Shown here: piece by piece, positions 7,794 through 15,084 of the stretch
How positions within the stretch are numbered: position 1 is the first letter of the stretch
Layout of the letters: every line of letters begins with the position of its first letter
Virus record (IMG/VR): IMGVR_UViG_3300037070_000603
Span: 1 to 30,620 of that record
Length of the DNA stretch: 30,620 nucleotides
Origin: a virus
Direction: 5' to 3' (one strand)
Translations under genes and position numbers: made by a program
Notes under the pieces: generated by a model
What the model saw: the letters and a program-made list of their open reading frames with translations, nothing else
What the model was told of the DNA's origin: nothing
Database searches by the model: none

Positions 7794-9609
7794 CATGAAC
7801 GACCTGCTGGAGGCAGTATCGGGAGATGATTTCGATGAGCGTCCGGTAGACATTGAAGAATTTGTAACGGGAGAACATTACCTCAACCTTCCTGACCAGC
7901 CATTGTCTGAGGAACAGTACGAGATGGTCAGGGCATCTACACAAATCTTCAAACTAGAGACACTGATAAATCTCTACGGCGAGCAAGAAGGCAGGCGTAT
8001 CCACGCCTCCACCGTCAACGAGGTTATCGCACAGATTGGAAAGGGCGGTGGTAAGGACCACACGTCCGCTATTGCATGTGCATATGTCGTGTACAGACTG
8101 CTTTGCCTGAAGTCTCCTTCTGAATATTATGGCTCACCAGCCACCGAGAAGATTGACATCATCAACATTGCTATCAACGCAGATCAGGCACGACAGGTGT
8201 TCTTCACCAAGTTCAAGGACCGCATCGAGACTTCTCCGTGGTTCAGAGGAAAGTATGAACTACAGGGAAACAACACTATCCTATTCGACAAGAATGTACG
8301 TGTCTTCTCCGGTCACTCACAGCGTGAGTCTTGGGAAGGTTACAATACCTTCTATGTGGTGCTTGACGAGATTAGTGGTTTTGCACTAGACATCAAGACT
8401 GGTAACGAGCAGTCAGCCACCGCTCAGGCTGTGTACGATATGTATTCAGCCTCCGTCACCTCTCGTTTTGCTGATTACGGCAAGTTGATACTGCTTTCGT
8501 TCCCACGATTCGTTGACGACTTTATTCAGCAGCGTTACAACAAGGTCGTCGGTGAGAAGGAAACTGTTATCATGGATTACACCTTCAAGATCGATCCTGA
8601 ACTTCCCGATGGAACAGAGGGCAATGAGTTCACCATTGAATGGGAGCAGGACCATATCGTCTCATACACCGTTCCTAGGACATGGGCACGCAAGCGCACG
8701 TCGTGGGAGTTCAACCCCACCAAGACACCTCAGGGCTATATCCGTGCTTTCCTCGACAACCCGGCAGAGGCTCTGGGAAAGTATTGCTGCATGCCTCCCA
8801 ACGCTCTGGATGCATTCTTCAAGGACCGCGAAAAGGTCGAGAACGCATTCCGTGGACCCAACGGTGTTGGACTGGACGGTAGATTCGAAAGTGTCTTCCA
8901 GCCCAAGTCAGATGTACGTTACTTCATCCATGTTGACCTTGCAAAGAAGCAGGACAAATGTGCTGTAGGATTGGCGCACGTTGAGAAGTGGCAACGCAGG
9001 CAAATCGGTGCGGTGCTCACAGCGCCAGCGCCGGTGGTTGTAGTAGATGCCTTGAGATGGTGGCAGCCCACCAGAGAGAAGATGGTAGACTTCACAGAGG
9101 TAAGAGAATACATCCTGTCTTTGAGCAGACGTGGCTTCGACATAGGTCTGGTAACATTTGACCGTTGGAACTCAACAGACATGATCGAAGAACTCAAGGA
9201 TTATGGTCTCAAGTCAGAGTTGCTGTCGGTGGCCAAGATGCACTACACTGACATGGCCATGGTGGTACATGAGGAAAGACTGATGGGACCGGCTGAGGAT
9301 CTGCTGGTGGAGGAACTGCTTGGTCTGAGAATCACAAAACAAGACAAGGTTGACCACACCTCAAAGAGTAGCAAGGACTTGTCAGACGCCGTGTGTGGTG
9401 CCATTTATAATGCCATCAAGCACACGCGTAGAGACGACAACACCGAGGTTACTGTGTTTACTGTTGAGTCGTTCAAGGCTGACAGGATGCTCAAGGAACA
9501 CATCAATGATCCTAATGACACCACCGGCCCAATTAAGGCACCAAGGAACTCCGAGATGCCAATGGAAATTGCAGACTTCATCTCAAACCTCAGAGTCATT
9601 GGAGGTTGA
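7786..9609 (+). CDS. Terminase large subunit
   Basis: About 607 residues. The ATPase shows a Walker A-like loop (IGKGGGKDHTSA, near residue 84-95) and a Walker B (YVVLDEISG, near residue 190). The C-terminal RNase H-like nuclease begins with FIHVDLAKKQDKCAVG, supplying the first metal-binding Asp, followed by VVVDALRWW. The enzyme translocates DNA into the procapsid and cuts it. Start: TTG 7786 has GAGGG at 7773-7777 with 8 nt spacing; GTG 7777 and ATG 7795 are alternatives. The TGA stop lies inside a -35 box of a following promoter. Confidence 0.93.
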   Translation: MLNMNDLLEAVSGDDFDERPVDIEEFVTGEHYLNLPDQPLSEEQYEMVRASTQIFKLETLINLYGEQEGRRIHASTVNEVIAQIGKGGGKDHTSAIACAYVVYRLLCLKSPSEYYGSPATEKIDIINIAINADQARQVFFTKFKDRIETSPWFRGKYELQGNNTILFDKNVRVFSGHSQRESWEGYNTFYVVLDEISGFALDIKTGNEQSATAQAVYDMYSASVTSRFADYGKLILLSFPRFVDDFIQQRYNKVVGEKETVIMDYTFKIDPELPDGTEGNEFTIEWEQDHIVSYTVPRTWARKRTSWEFNPTKTPQGYIRAFLDNPAEALGKYCCMPPNALDAFFKDREKVENAFRGPNGVGLDGRFESVFQPKSDVRYFIHVDLAKKQDKCAVGLAHVEKWQRRQIGAVLTAPAPVVVVDALRWWQPTREKMVDFTEVREYILSLSRRGFDIGLVTFDRWNSTDMIEELKDYGLKSELLSVAKMHYTDMAMVVHEERLMGPAEDLLVEELLGLRITKQDKVDHTSKSSKDLSDAVCGAIYNAIKHTRRDDNTEVTVFTVESFKADRMLKEHINDPNDTTGPIKAPRNSEMPMEIADFISNLRVIGG

Positions 9610-9634
9610 CACCCAGCGCGGTGGATGGTAGTAT
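9606..9634 (+). promoter_or_regulatory. Sigma-70-type promoter TTGACA-N17-TAGTAT
   Basis: -35 TTGACA at 9606-9611, 17 nt spacer, -10 TAGTAT at 9629-9634. The -35 contains the terminase stop codon. The predicted transcription start (about 9641) lies after ATG 9633, so this promoter probably serves the HNH gene at 9892 or a shorter form of the 9633 gene. Confidence 0.65.
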
Positions 9635-9902
9635 GAAATACGACATTGTAGAAACTGATGGCACACAGATGTGCCAGTGCACGAGCAAGCATGTACCCAG
9701 TCCAACAGTTCTGGCACTCATCACCACAGAACGTGGTACAGTCACACTGTGCCCAACAAGCATGATGAACCTGACACAGTTGCTTTGGGAGTACGACTTG
9801 ACAGACGGCGACCCTCTTGGTAGTATCACCAAGCGCTACGGCAAGTACGTACGCGATTTGGCTGACTATATATATGAAGGGAGTGAGGCCGGTGTTCACT
9901 GA
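9633..9902 (+). CDS. Hypothetical protein with small cysteine cluster
   Basis: 89 residues from ATG 9633, preceded by GGTGGATGG. CQC near residue 14 and a later single Cys could hold a metal, and the C-terminal half is helical (TQLLWEYDL, KYVRDLADYIYEG). The chosen ATG overlaps the -10 hexamer of a promoter, so translation from it needs a longer upstream transcript; ATG 9669 is a possible shorter start. Overlaps the next gene. Function unknown. Confidence 0.6.
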   Translation: MKYDIVETDGTQMCQCTSKHVPSPTVLALITTERGTVTLCPTSMMNLTQLLWEYDLTDGDPLGSITKRYGKYVRDLADYIYEGSEAGVH

Positions 9903-10482
9903 AAGCATTAGAGAAGAAGACGGACAACTAGTCATAGTCTCTGTCCTAGATCGTGATGGTACGATCCTAGAGTTGATGGAGCGTGACGGTTATCGGTGTA
10001 CATTTCCCGGCTGCACCAAGCCCTTCGACACAGACCCCAATGGGAACCACTCATTGAGCCTTGACCATATCTACCCACAGGTGCGTGCCAAGGCTGATGG
10101 CTGGACGTACGAGCAAATCAACGATGTTGACAATCTACAGTTGATGGGTCGTTCATGCAACGCCAAGAAGGGCGACTTCACTTACGGCGAGAGTGGCGTC
10201 TTGAACATTCCTGTTCAGGAGCCTCGTAGCGTCAAGATTCCCAGACCTGAGGAATGCAACCATTGCTTAAATGGTCGAAGGCTTCAGGAGTTTGAGACGT
10301 GCGGTTACTGTGGTTCTGACCCACAGCCACGTAATTGGCCAAGATGGGCCAAGAAGATTCCTAGTGAATGCTCACACGGCTGGACAGTGCCAGAAGACTG
10401 GTGTTGGCTGTGTGGTGCTGGACACATAAATCGTGCACCGGCAAGCAGGACCGTATTCGGGGTGCTCGGCTCTGGTGATTAA
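9892..10482 (+). CDS. HNH endonuclease with C-terminal zinc ribbons
   Basis: About 196 residues. CTFPGCTKPF, HSLSLDHIYPQ and NLQLMGRSCNAKKGD make a full HNH core: first zinc pair, the catalytic DH, and the Asn/His-like helix with the second pair region. After it come a CNHCLNG ... CGYCG ribbon and a third CSHG ... CWLCG cluster. GTG 9892 is preferred because AAGGGAG at 9877-9883 is spaced 8 nt; GTG 9883 and ATG 9874 are in frame. The product is probably a free-standing DNA nuclease. Its target is not evident. Confidence 0.8.
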   Translation: MFTESIREEDGQLVIVSVLDRDGTILELMERDGYRCTFPGCTKPFDTDPNGNHSLSLDHIYPQVRAKADGWTYEQINDVDNLQLMGRSCNAKKGDFTYGESGVLNIPVQEPRSVKIPRPEECNHCLNGRRLQEFETCGYCGSDPQPRNWPRWAKKIPSECSHGWTVPEDWCWLCGAGHINRAPASRTVFGVLGSGD

Positions 10483-10756
10483 TGACGACGAGGAGTACAA
10501 CAAAGTCCTCGATAAGTTGCGTGCCGAGGTCAGGGATGGCCGTCTGTTCATAGATGTGTCATCCTTGGTCCTCGTCAATGAGTCATTTGCTGCCTTTCTC
10601 ATAGACAATCAAGAGCAGTTGAATGACCAATCATACTGGGCGATGGCCTCAGTGGTTGAGATGTGGCGTAGCATCTACGACACGCTCACAAACCGCCATG
10701 CGGCAGAACTTGTACCAGATGACCTAGAGGGCTTGACAGAACCACCTGACGACTGA
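10475..10756 (+). CDS. Hypothetical acidic protein (93 residues)
   Basis: Starts at GTG 10475 overlapping the HNH stop. The chain is acidic and mainly helical, with hydrophobic strands FIDVSSLVLV and a helix FAAFLIDNQEQL. No cysteine cluster, membrane helix or catalytic motif is seen. A -35 box for the next gene lies within its last codons (10733-10738). Function unknown. Confidence 0.65.
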   Translation: MINDDEEYNKVLDKLRAEVRDGRLFIDVSSLVLVNESFAAFLIDNQEQLNDQSYWAMASVVEMWRSIYDTLTNRHAAELVPDDLEGLTEPPDD

Positions 10757-10762
10757 TAGGAT
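10733..10762 (+). promoter_or_regulatory. Promoter TTGACA-N18-TAGGAT for a leaderless mRNA
   Basis: -35 TTGACA 10733-10738, -10 TAGGAT 10757-10762. Exactly 6 nt separate the -10 from ATG 10769, so transcription should begin at or next to the A of the start codon. Confidence 0.7.
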
Positions 10763-10768
10763 CAGCAC

Positions 10769-11395
10769 ATGACTAAGATACTAGACAAAGAAAAGACGTG
10801 GTTCGTGAGTGATACGCACTTTGAACACGCAAGGATCATGGACCTGTCCAACAGGCCATTCGATGACATCGGTCATCACAACGTTTCGATCATGCAGAAC
10901 CTACAGCGCATCCCGCTGGACCACACGCTAGTCCATTGTGGCGATGTTGCTCTGGGTCAGTGGCCACGTGGGCTGGACTTCATGAAGAATGTTCAATGTC
11001 GCAAGGTTCTACTGCCGGGTAATCATGACAGAATCTCATCTCTGGAAAAGCAGACCCGCCGTGACAGGTTCCTGCCCGACTACGAGGCAGTTTTCGATGA
11101 GATTTGGGACGAGCAGGTTGAGATTGAGATGGACGGCGTTCCATTCATTGTTTCTCATTACCCACCGGCTGAAATCTCTGACCATGGCTCTGTTGACCGC
11201 TACCCTCACCTGAGGCCGGTGGACGATGGAGAGCACCACTTCATCCATGGTCACACACACCAGACTCACAGCCTGACAAGGCTCAAGTCTGGTAGACTTG
11301 CCATCCATGTCGGTGTTGACAGTTCCGGCTACAAGCCGGTCAGAGGAACTGAGATTGTCGATGGTGCCCGCATGGCTGACTTGACATCGGTTTGA
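10769..11395 (+). CDS. Calcineurin-like metallophosphoesterase
   Basis: 208 residues with all metallophosphoesterase blocks in order: FVSDTHFEH (D-x-H), HCGDVALG (GD), LLPGNHDR (GNHD), FIVSHYPP (second-last His) and FIHGHTHQ (GH-x-H). These residues bind the two metal ions. Family members hydrolyse phosphodiesters, including nucleotides and RNA ends. With an RNA ligase 700 bp downstream a role in RNA-end healing is possible but is only inference. No ribosome site precedes ATG 10769; translation is probably leaderless. Confidence 0.9.
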   Translation: MTKILDKEKTWFVSDTHFEHARIMDLSNRPFDDIGHHNVSIMQNLQRIPLDHTLVHCGDVALGQWPRGLDFMKNVQCRKVLLPGNHDRISSLEKQTRRDRFLPDYEAVFDEIWDEQVEIEMDGVPFIVSHYPPAEISDHGSVDRYPHLRPVDDGEHHFIHGHTHQTHSLTRLKSGRLAIHVGVDSSGYKPVRGTEIVDGARMADLTSV

Positions 11396-11409
11396 CCGAC
11401 TGCTACACT
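11381..11409 (+). promoter_or_regulatory. Promoter TTGACA-N17-TACACT before tRNA-Gly
   Basis: -35 TTGACA 11381-11386 lies inside the metallophosphoesterase C-terminus; -10 TACACT 11404-11409; spacer 17. It is positioned to transcribe tRNA-Gly, the structured spacer and tRNA-Gln. Confidence 0.75.
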
Positions 11410-11456
11410 GGTCTAAGCACCGCCTCTGGGTGGCTTAATGTTGAGGCGGTGCGTAT

Positions 11457-11527
11457 GCGGGTGAAGTGTTACGGTAGCACCTTAGACTTCCAATCTAATA
11501 GCGCGGGTTCGACTCCCGTCTCCCGCT
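11457..11527 (+). tRNA. tRNA-Gly (anticodon TCC)
   Basis: Acceptor GCGGGTG/CTCCCGC pairs with one U-U mismatch. Anticodon stem TTAGA/TCTAA encloses CTTCCAA, giving TCC. The T-arm is GCGGG-TTCGACT-CCCGT. The discriminator is U, as usual for bacterial tRNA-Gly. CCA is not encoded. Confidence 0.88.
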
Positions 11528-11538
11528 CGCACAGGTTT

Positions 11539-11608
11539 GTATGGTTTAAAGAGAAAACCTCAGCGGAGCAAGTGGCAACATCCCTAGTGGACCGCTGGAA
11601 ATCCATAC
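11539..11608 (+). ncRNA. Structured spacer RNA between tRNA-Gly and tRNA-Gln
   Basis: Two nested helices are visible: GTATGG (11539-11544) with CCATAC (11603-11608), and CAGCGG (11561-11566) with CCGCTG (11592-11597), with a 25 nt apical loop. No T-loop or anticodon arm is present. It may be a processing element or an independent small RNA. Confidence 0.45.
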
Positions 11609-11614
11609 TTTTAT

Positions 11615-11689
11615 TCCCGTGTGCGCCACTGGTGGTTCGCAGTCTGACTCTGACTCAGAAAGTTCTAGGTTCGATTCCTAGCGCGGGAG
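11615..11689 (+). tRNA. tRNA-Gln (anticodon CTG)
   Basis: Acceptor TCCCGTG/CGCGGGA pairs fully with one wobble. Anticodon stem TCTGA/TCAGA encloses CTCTGAC, giving CTG. The T-arm is CTAGG-TTCGATT-CCTAG. Discriminator is G. The D-arm is irregular. The next ORF starts 2 nt after the gene. Confidence 0.82.
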
Positions 11690-11690
11690 C

Positions 11691-12083
11691 ATGTGGGATG
11701 GACGATTTCTACCAACAATGTACAAGCACAAGGCTGGTACAGGTGATGTTCGCAACCATTTCTCAATCGCATACATAGTCGATGAGGCTGAGGCCGAAGA
11801 CTATCTACTGACACATCCGTCAGACAACTCCGAAGAGGGCGAAGACAACGGTGGAGGATTCACTGTGGACGATCTTACACGCCTAGGAGATGGCCGGTAC
11901 GAATGGCTGGTAGGTGTAGAATTCGTCGGTGACGGAACAACCTACAACTTTATGTACACCAAAAACACTATTGATCCACCAAGCGAAGACGAAGTAACAG
12001 AAGTCGTCGCTGCTTATGCCACAGAAGTCGCAGCGCAAGCCAGAATAAATGGCCCTGCTGGCTCTGGCTCCATGTTCCTCTGA
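11691..12083 (+). CDS. Hypothetical protein (130 residues)
   Basis: The frame opens at ATG 11691, two bases after tRNA-Gln, with ATG 11718 as an alternative if tRNA processing removes the first start. Residues 20-110 look folded with strands (FSIAYIVDE, YEWLVGVEFVG, YNFMYTK) separated by an acidic, glycine-rich loop, and the tail is alanine-rich. It would be co-transcribed with the tRNAs. No family recognised. The following RNA ligase is 14 nt downstream. Confidence 0.7.
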   Translation: MWDGRFLPTMYKHKAGTGDVRNHFSIAYIVDEAEAEDYLLTHPSDNSEEGEDNGGGFTVDDLTRLGDGRYEWLVGVEFVGDGTTYNFMYTKNTIDPPSEDEVTEVVAAYATEVAAQARINGPAGSGSMFL

Positions 12084-12097
12084 CCTGAAAGGTTATC

Positions 12098-12739
12098 ATG
12101 ACCGTTTACCACAAGATAGATGCGCCCTTTATGCGCGATCAAAAGGGAAAGATGCTGCACGGCCAGTGGTGTCGTCCGGAGTTTGAGTACCTTGCCAACA
12201 ATGACTGGGAGTTCACTGAGAAGGTGGACGGTACCAACATACGCATATGTGTCAGTAGAGTTGAGGACTATGCAACCTACGAAATTCGTGGACGAACTGA
12301 TAATGCTCAGATTCCACCGGCGCTGACGGTTGCTCTGACGCGTTTGATCAGCCCGATCATAGACAGCATTGGTGCAATTATGGTCGTTCGTAATATTGAC
12401 GAACTGGTCATCTACGGAGAGGGCTACGGTCCGAAGATCAACGGCGGTGACAGGTACCGAGACGATCCTTCATTCGCAGTCTTTGACATAAAGGTGGAAG
12501 AGTTCTGGCTTTACCGCGAGGCTGTCAATGACTTCTGCAAGGAAGTTGGACTAGACTCTGTGCCGGTTATTGGACACGGTACGCTCTACGATGCATTCGA
12601 TATGGTCAAGGCCGGTATCACCTCACAATGGGGAGACTTCGAAGCCGAAGGTATTGTTGCCACACCGTCCGTTCCGCTGTTCAACCGTCAAAGTAACAGG
12701 ATTATCACCAAGATCAAGCACGTTGACTTCAGACGCTGA
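12098..12739 (+). CDS. RNA ligase (Rnl2-like, nucleotidyltransferase superfamily)
   Basis: 213 residues. Motif I is FTEKVDGTNIRI, with K in K-x-DG-x-N as the lysine that forms the AMP adduct. Motif IV is EAEGIVA, and motif V is IITKIKHVDF with its K-x-K. The region YEIRGRT fits motif Ia/III. This is the compact catalytic core of Rnl2/DraRnl-type ligases without an added C-terminal domain. The enzyme seals nicked RNA with ATP. In tRNA-rich phages the known use of such ligases is repair of tRNAs cut by host anticodon nucleases. GAAAGG precedes ATG 12098. Confidence 0.88.
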   Translation: MTVYHKIDAPFMRDQKGKMLHGQWCRPEFEYLANNDWEFTEKVDGTNIRICVSRVEDYATYEIRGRTDNAQIPPALTVALTRLISPIIDSIGAIMVVRNIDELVIYGEGYGPKINGGDRYRDDPSFAVFDIKVEEFWLYREAVNDFCKEVGLDSVPVIGHGTLYDAFDMVKAGITSQWGDFEAEGIVATPSVPLFNRQSNRIITKIKHVDFRR

Positions 12740-12750
12740 AGTGGTACAAT
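12723..12750 (+). promoter_or_regulatory. Promoter TTGACT-N16-TACAAT upstream of the endolysin
   Basis: -35 TTGACT 12723-12728 within the ligase C-terminus, -10 TACAAT 12745-12750. The gene at 12783 then has a short leader with AAGGAG near 12768-12773. Confidence 0.6.
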
Positions 12751-12782
12751 GATTGTAGACATATCTTAAGGAGATAACACAA

Positions 12783-13598
12783 TTGGCAACATATGCAAGG
12801 GACATCAAGTCCATTCAACAAATCGTCGGTGCTTATGTCGATGGTATATACGGTCCTGCCACTAAGGCATCCGTTCTGGCGTATCAGAAGAACACGCTAA
12901 AGATTTATGCTGATGGCATCTGGGGACCAATGACAGAGAAGGCTTACCTTGCTTTCGTTGCACCCAAGCCACCGACAGTTGATCCAACTGTAGTTGCTGC
13001 TGCACTGGCAGCCACACAGAAGGCAAACGCACGACAACTCACCTCAATCTTCCAGATTGTGGGACACACAGGTTCATGGAATGAGTCAGCCTATCTCAAG
13101 ATCAAGGCATTTCAGAAGGTTATTGGCACAGTCGAAGATGGTATCTGGGGACTTGTCACAGAAATCACCTACGTCCATGGTCTTGCTGAAAAGCAGGCTA
13201 TTGCTGACGGACTGAGCGTTGCTCTAGTGCCGGTGGTCGATATAGCACGTGACTGTAAGGCAGCAGGATTCGCCGGTAACAAACTAGTGGATTCAGTGTC
13301 TGTGGCACTTGCTGAGTCTGGTGTATACATTGCAAGGACAGACGAATGGTTCTGCGATCCAATCGCACGATTTGTCAACCTTGGCAACCCACGATCAGTT
13401 GACCGTGGAGTATTCCAGATCAATGACTATTTCCACCCTGATGTTACCGACGATGAGGCAGACACACCCGCGTCAGCGGCAAAGGAAGCCTACAGGATTT
13501 CCAAGGGCGGCACAGACTTCAGCCCTTGGGCAACATGGGGTTCTGGTGCTGCTGCAAAGCGTCGTGCAATGGCTGCTGAAGCAGTCTCACGACTGTGA
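12783..13598 (+). CDS. Endolysin: peptidoglycan-binding repeats plus lysozyme-like domain
   Basis: 271 residues from TTG 12783 with AAGGAG about 9 nt upstream. Residues 1-60 and about 75-140 are two PG_binding_1-like modules (YVDGIYGPATKASVLAYQ; VEDGIWGLVTE), the D-G-x-x-G-x-x-T pattern being repeated. The C-terminal part VSVALAESGVYIART ... SVDRGVFQIND ... WATWGSGAA is a lysozyme/lytic-transglycosylase-like catalytic region with Glu in ALAESG. It would cut cell-wall glycan at lysis or entry. There is no signal peptide, so a holin would be needed. A virion-associated lysin is an alternative. Confidence 0.85.
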   Translation: MATYARDIKSIQQIVGAYVDGIYGPATKASVLAYQKNTLKIYADGIWGPMTEKAYLAFVAPKPPTVDPTVVAAALAATQKANARQLTSIFQIVGHTGSWNESAYLKIKAFQKVIGTVEDGIWGLVTEITYVHGLAEKQAIADGLSVALVPVVDIARDCKAAGFAGNKLVDSVSVALAESGVYIARTDEWFCDPIARFVNLGNPRSVDRGVFQINDYFHPDVTDDEADTPASAAKEAYRISKGGTDFSPWATWGSGAAAKRRAMAAEAVSRL

Positions 13599-13963
13599 CT
13601 GTAACTAGGCGAACTGTCGCCAAGGGTGGGGCATGGGCGCTTCCAGCAGTAATGCTGTCTAGTGCTGCCCCGACAGTCGCAGCATCAGCGCCGGTGGAGG
13701 TAATCACCGAGGCTTGCAAACTTCCATCCCAACGTGTAACATCAGACTACCGACTGACTCTCAACATCACAGAGAGCCAGAACGTCGTCAAAGTAACATT
13801 AGATGGCGAGGTAGTTGGATTCCGTCCAGCAACCATCTCATCGAGTCAGAATGTATTGGTGGTTGGTGAGACAGAGAACGCCAACAGCAAGATTCTGTTT
13901 GAAATCATCACAGACCGTGGTGTGATCAGACAGGAAGTAAAGGCTCTACCCTGCAAGAACTAG
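13595..13963 (+). CDS. Secreted protein with twin-arginine-like signal
   Basis: 122 residues from GTG 13595 (GTGA overlap with the endolysin stop). The N-terminus TRRTVAKGGAWALPAV continues into SSAAPTVAAS, an RR motif, hydrophobic stretch and AxA-like cleavage region typical of actinobacterial exported proteins. The mature part is beta-rich (VVKVTLDGEVVGF, NVLVVGE, KILFEIITD) with two cysteines (CKLPSQ, LPCKN) that could form a disulfide. Function unknown; a surface or exclusion role is possible. Useful as a host clue. Confidence 0.75.
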   Translation: MTVTRRTVAKGGAWALPAVMLSSAAPTVAASAPVEVITEACKLPSQRVTSDYRLTLNITESQNVVKVTLDGEVVGFRPATISSSQNVLVVGETENANSKILFEIITDRGVIRQEVKALPCKN

Positions 13964-13967
13964 GGTG

Positions 13968-13996
13968 TTGACACCGCCCGCTACAGGGTGTAGAGT
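13968..13996 (+). promoter_or_regulatory. Promoter TTGACA-N17-TAGAGT
   Basis: -35 TTGACA 13968-13973, -10 TAGAGT 13991-13996, spacer 17, just after the secreted-protein stop. It reads into a 14000-14130 leader with no convincing gene, where a second promoter follows. Confidence 0.7.
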
Positions 13997-14060
13997 GAGA
14001 ACTGTTGATGAGGCACAGGCAGAGGTCAGAAGATCGAGATAAGCCAATGGACACTACCTC

Positions 14061-14089
14061 TTGACCAGTTGAATGGCTTCTGATAGACT
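14061..14089 (+). promoter_or_regulatory. Promoter TTGACC-N17-TAGACT
   Basis: -35 TTGACC 14061-14066, -10 TAGACT 14084-14089, spacer 17. Transcription would start near 14096 and cover the small basic-protein gene at 14187. Confidence 0.65.
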
Positions 14090-14133
14090 GGTCACACAAA
14101 CTTCCCGGTTACGGGCTAACGAAAGGACGAACT

Positions 14134-14169
14134 ATGAACGCAAAGGAGAACGCCATGAGAAATACCTAG
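14134..14169 (+). other. Possible 11-codon leader ORF before the basic protein gene
   Basis: ATG 14134 follows GAAAGGACG and runs MNAKENAMRNT to TAG 14167-14169, ending just before AAAGGAGG of the next gene. It could be a short leader peptide or chance. Confidence 0.3.
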
Positions 14170-14186
14170 GAAAGGAGGTATGACTC

Positions 14187-14315
14187 ATGGCAAAGGCAAA
14201 GGGCGGCGGTGCATCACAGAAGAAGCACGCAGTCACACACAAGAAGATTCGTCAGGATGGCCGTCCCAACGGCAAGCGTTGGAAGAAGGGTCTTCCACCA
14301 GACAAGCGTAAGTGA
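14187..14315 (+). CDS. Very basic 42-residue protein
   Basis: ATG 14187 has a near-perfect AAAGGAGG (14171-14178) at 8 nt. The product is rich in Lys, Arg and Gly (MAKAKGGGAS start, then QKKHAVTHKKIRQDG and KRWKKGLPPDK), predicted disordered and suited to nucleic-acid binding. A second ATG at 14180 opens another frame through nearly the same DNA but is too close to the ribosome site. The same frame continues after TGA for 30 codons with a CxxC motif; see findings. Function unknown. Confidence 0.7.
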   Translation: MAKAKGGGASQKKHAVTHKKIRQDGRPNGKRWKKGLPPDKRK

Positions 14316-14417
14316 TTTCGCACCACCAGCGCTGGTGATTTGGAAGAGGTTCGCCACAACCTCTGCGAAAAATGTGGTAGCCTCCACCGTGTGGAGACAT
14401 GAAAGTGAGTTGGTTAG

Positions 14418-14582
14418 ATGATCATACCGACCACCGGGCCATGTCACAAGGGGTCACGTACCTTGGGAGGCGCAAAGGGTCAGACATACCGAAAGGTATA
14501 CTTTATTCACCCACGTCAAGTGCATCGACTCTCTCGGTGTGAAGCGTATGAGACCGCACTTGACAGTCCATCGAAGGTCTGA
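14418..14582 (+). CDS. Small basic protein (54 residues)
   Basis: ATG 14418 to TGA 14580-14582. The reading includes GPCHKGSRTLGG, KVYFIHPRQVHRL and SRCEAYETAL, a mix of strand and helix with C-x-H and a later Cys. The ribosome site is weak (GAGTTGG). Its 3' end overlaps the -35 box of the tRNA-Glu promoter. Coding looks plausible from composition but is not proven. Confidence 0.45.
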   Translation: MIIPTTGPCHKGSRTLGGAKGQTYRKVYFIHPRQVHRLSRCEAYETALDSPSKV

Positions 14583-14588
14583 TATGAT
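14560..14588 (+). promoter_or_regulatory. Strong promoter TTGACA-N17-TATGAT for the tRNA/Y RNA cluster
   Basis: -35 TTGACA 14560-14565, -10 TATGAT 14583-14588, spacer 17. The first tRNA begins at 14598, only 9 nt after the -10, so the transcript has almost no 5' leader. Downstream lie four tRNAs and two Y RNA-like elements. Confidence 0.82.
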
Positions 14589-14597
14589 GGACACCAC

Positions 14598-14673
14598 GGC
14601 CTAGAGATGCTGTCTGGTTTCGGCGGGTAGGTTTTCACCCTACTGGTGGCGGGTTCGAATCCCGTCTAGGTCA
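14598..14673 (+). tRNA. tRNA-Glu (anticodon TTC)
   Basis: Acceptor GGCCTAG/CTAGGTC pairs with a G-U. Anticodon stem GTAGG/CCTAC encloses TTTTCAC, giving TTC. T-arm GCGGG-TTCGAAT-CCCGT. The D-arm is weak. CCA not encoded. Confidence 0.85.
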
Positions 14674-14686
14674 CTACCCAAGTAAA

Positions 14687-14746
14687 CCTGAGCGGTGGTT
14701 TTGCATTCTAGAATGTATTACCGAGTGGATACCGGGCTAACTCAGG
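14687..14746 (+). ncRNA. Structured spacer RNA between tRNA-Glu and tRNA-Trp
   Basis: CCTGAG (14687-14692) pairs with CTCAGG (14741-14746), enclosing a hairpin with CATTC/GAATG flanked by GGT/ACC. No tRNA body is present. Confidence 0.4.
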
Positions 14747-14809
14747 GCGAGAATGAAGCGATATACCCATCGCCGGTTCTCTCGGGCAGGCATACAAAAT
14801 TCCACACAT

Positions 14810-14880
14810 ATGGACGAGCGTAGGTTGAGTCGCAGAGCCTCCAAAACTCTAGCGCGAGAGTTCGAATCTCTCCGTCCGTG
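14810..14880 (+). tRNA. tRNA-Trp (anticodon CCA)
   Basis: Acceptor ATGGACG/CGTCCGT pairs fully with one wobble. The anticodon arm AGAG(C)-CTCCAAA-(A)CTCT gives CCA. T-arm GAGAG-TTCGAAT-CTCTC. Discriminator G, as expected for Trp, followed directly by encoded CCA (14881-14883). Confidence 0.85.
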
Positions 14881-14914
14881 CCAGCGCCGGTGGTCGCTTC
14901 ATAACCACCCGTAA

Positions 14915-14986
14915 GGTCTCATAGTGTAAAGGTTAACACGGTTGATTGTCGATCAACAAGTCGGGGTTCAAGTCCCCGTGGGATCG
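14915..14986 (+). tRNA. tRNA-Asp (anticodon GTC)
   Basis: Acceptor GGTCTCA/TGGGATC, D-arm GTGT/ACAC, anticodon stem GTTGA/TCAAC around TTGTCGA giving GTC, T-arm CGGGG-TTCAAGT-CCCCG, discriminator G. Only 3 nt separate it from Y RNA-like element 1. Confidence 0.92.
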
Positions 14987-14989
14987 CTT

Positions 14990-15073
14990 TACGAGTCGAA
15001 TGCTATTGGTTATCTATAATTAACTATCAATTAATCTGGCGAAAGCCATATCCGATGCAAATTTATCCTCGTA
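14990..15073 (+). ncRNA. Y RNA-like element 1
   Basis: Outer helix TACGAG (14990-14995) with CTCGTA (15068-15073). The 5' side continues TCGAA, then inner helix strand TGCTATTGG pairing with CCGATGCA (one bulged U), then the single-stranded TTATCT. The 3' strand returns through AAATTTATC before CTC. The apical region has a GAAA-capped hairpin (TGGC/GCCA). This matches the known Y RNA plan: a closing stem, an asymmetric internal region bound by Ro60, and GGUUAUC after the second helix. It starts 3 nt after tRNA-Asp. Confidence 0.75.
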
Positions 15074-15084
15074 TACAACTTAAT

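Noticed and set aside
9405-9935. 176-codon ORF on the - strand over the terminase end
   Set aside because: Antisense to the terminase nuclease domain and the next gene; no start signals or recognisable domain.
14180-14308. Alternative 42-codon frame from ATG 14180
   Set aside because: Only one base separates it from AAAGGAGG, too close for initiation; the 14187 frame has proper 8-nt spacing.
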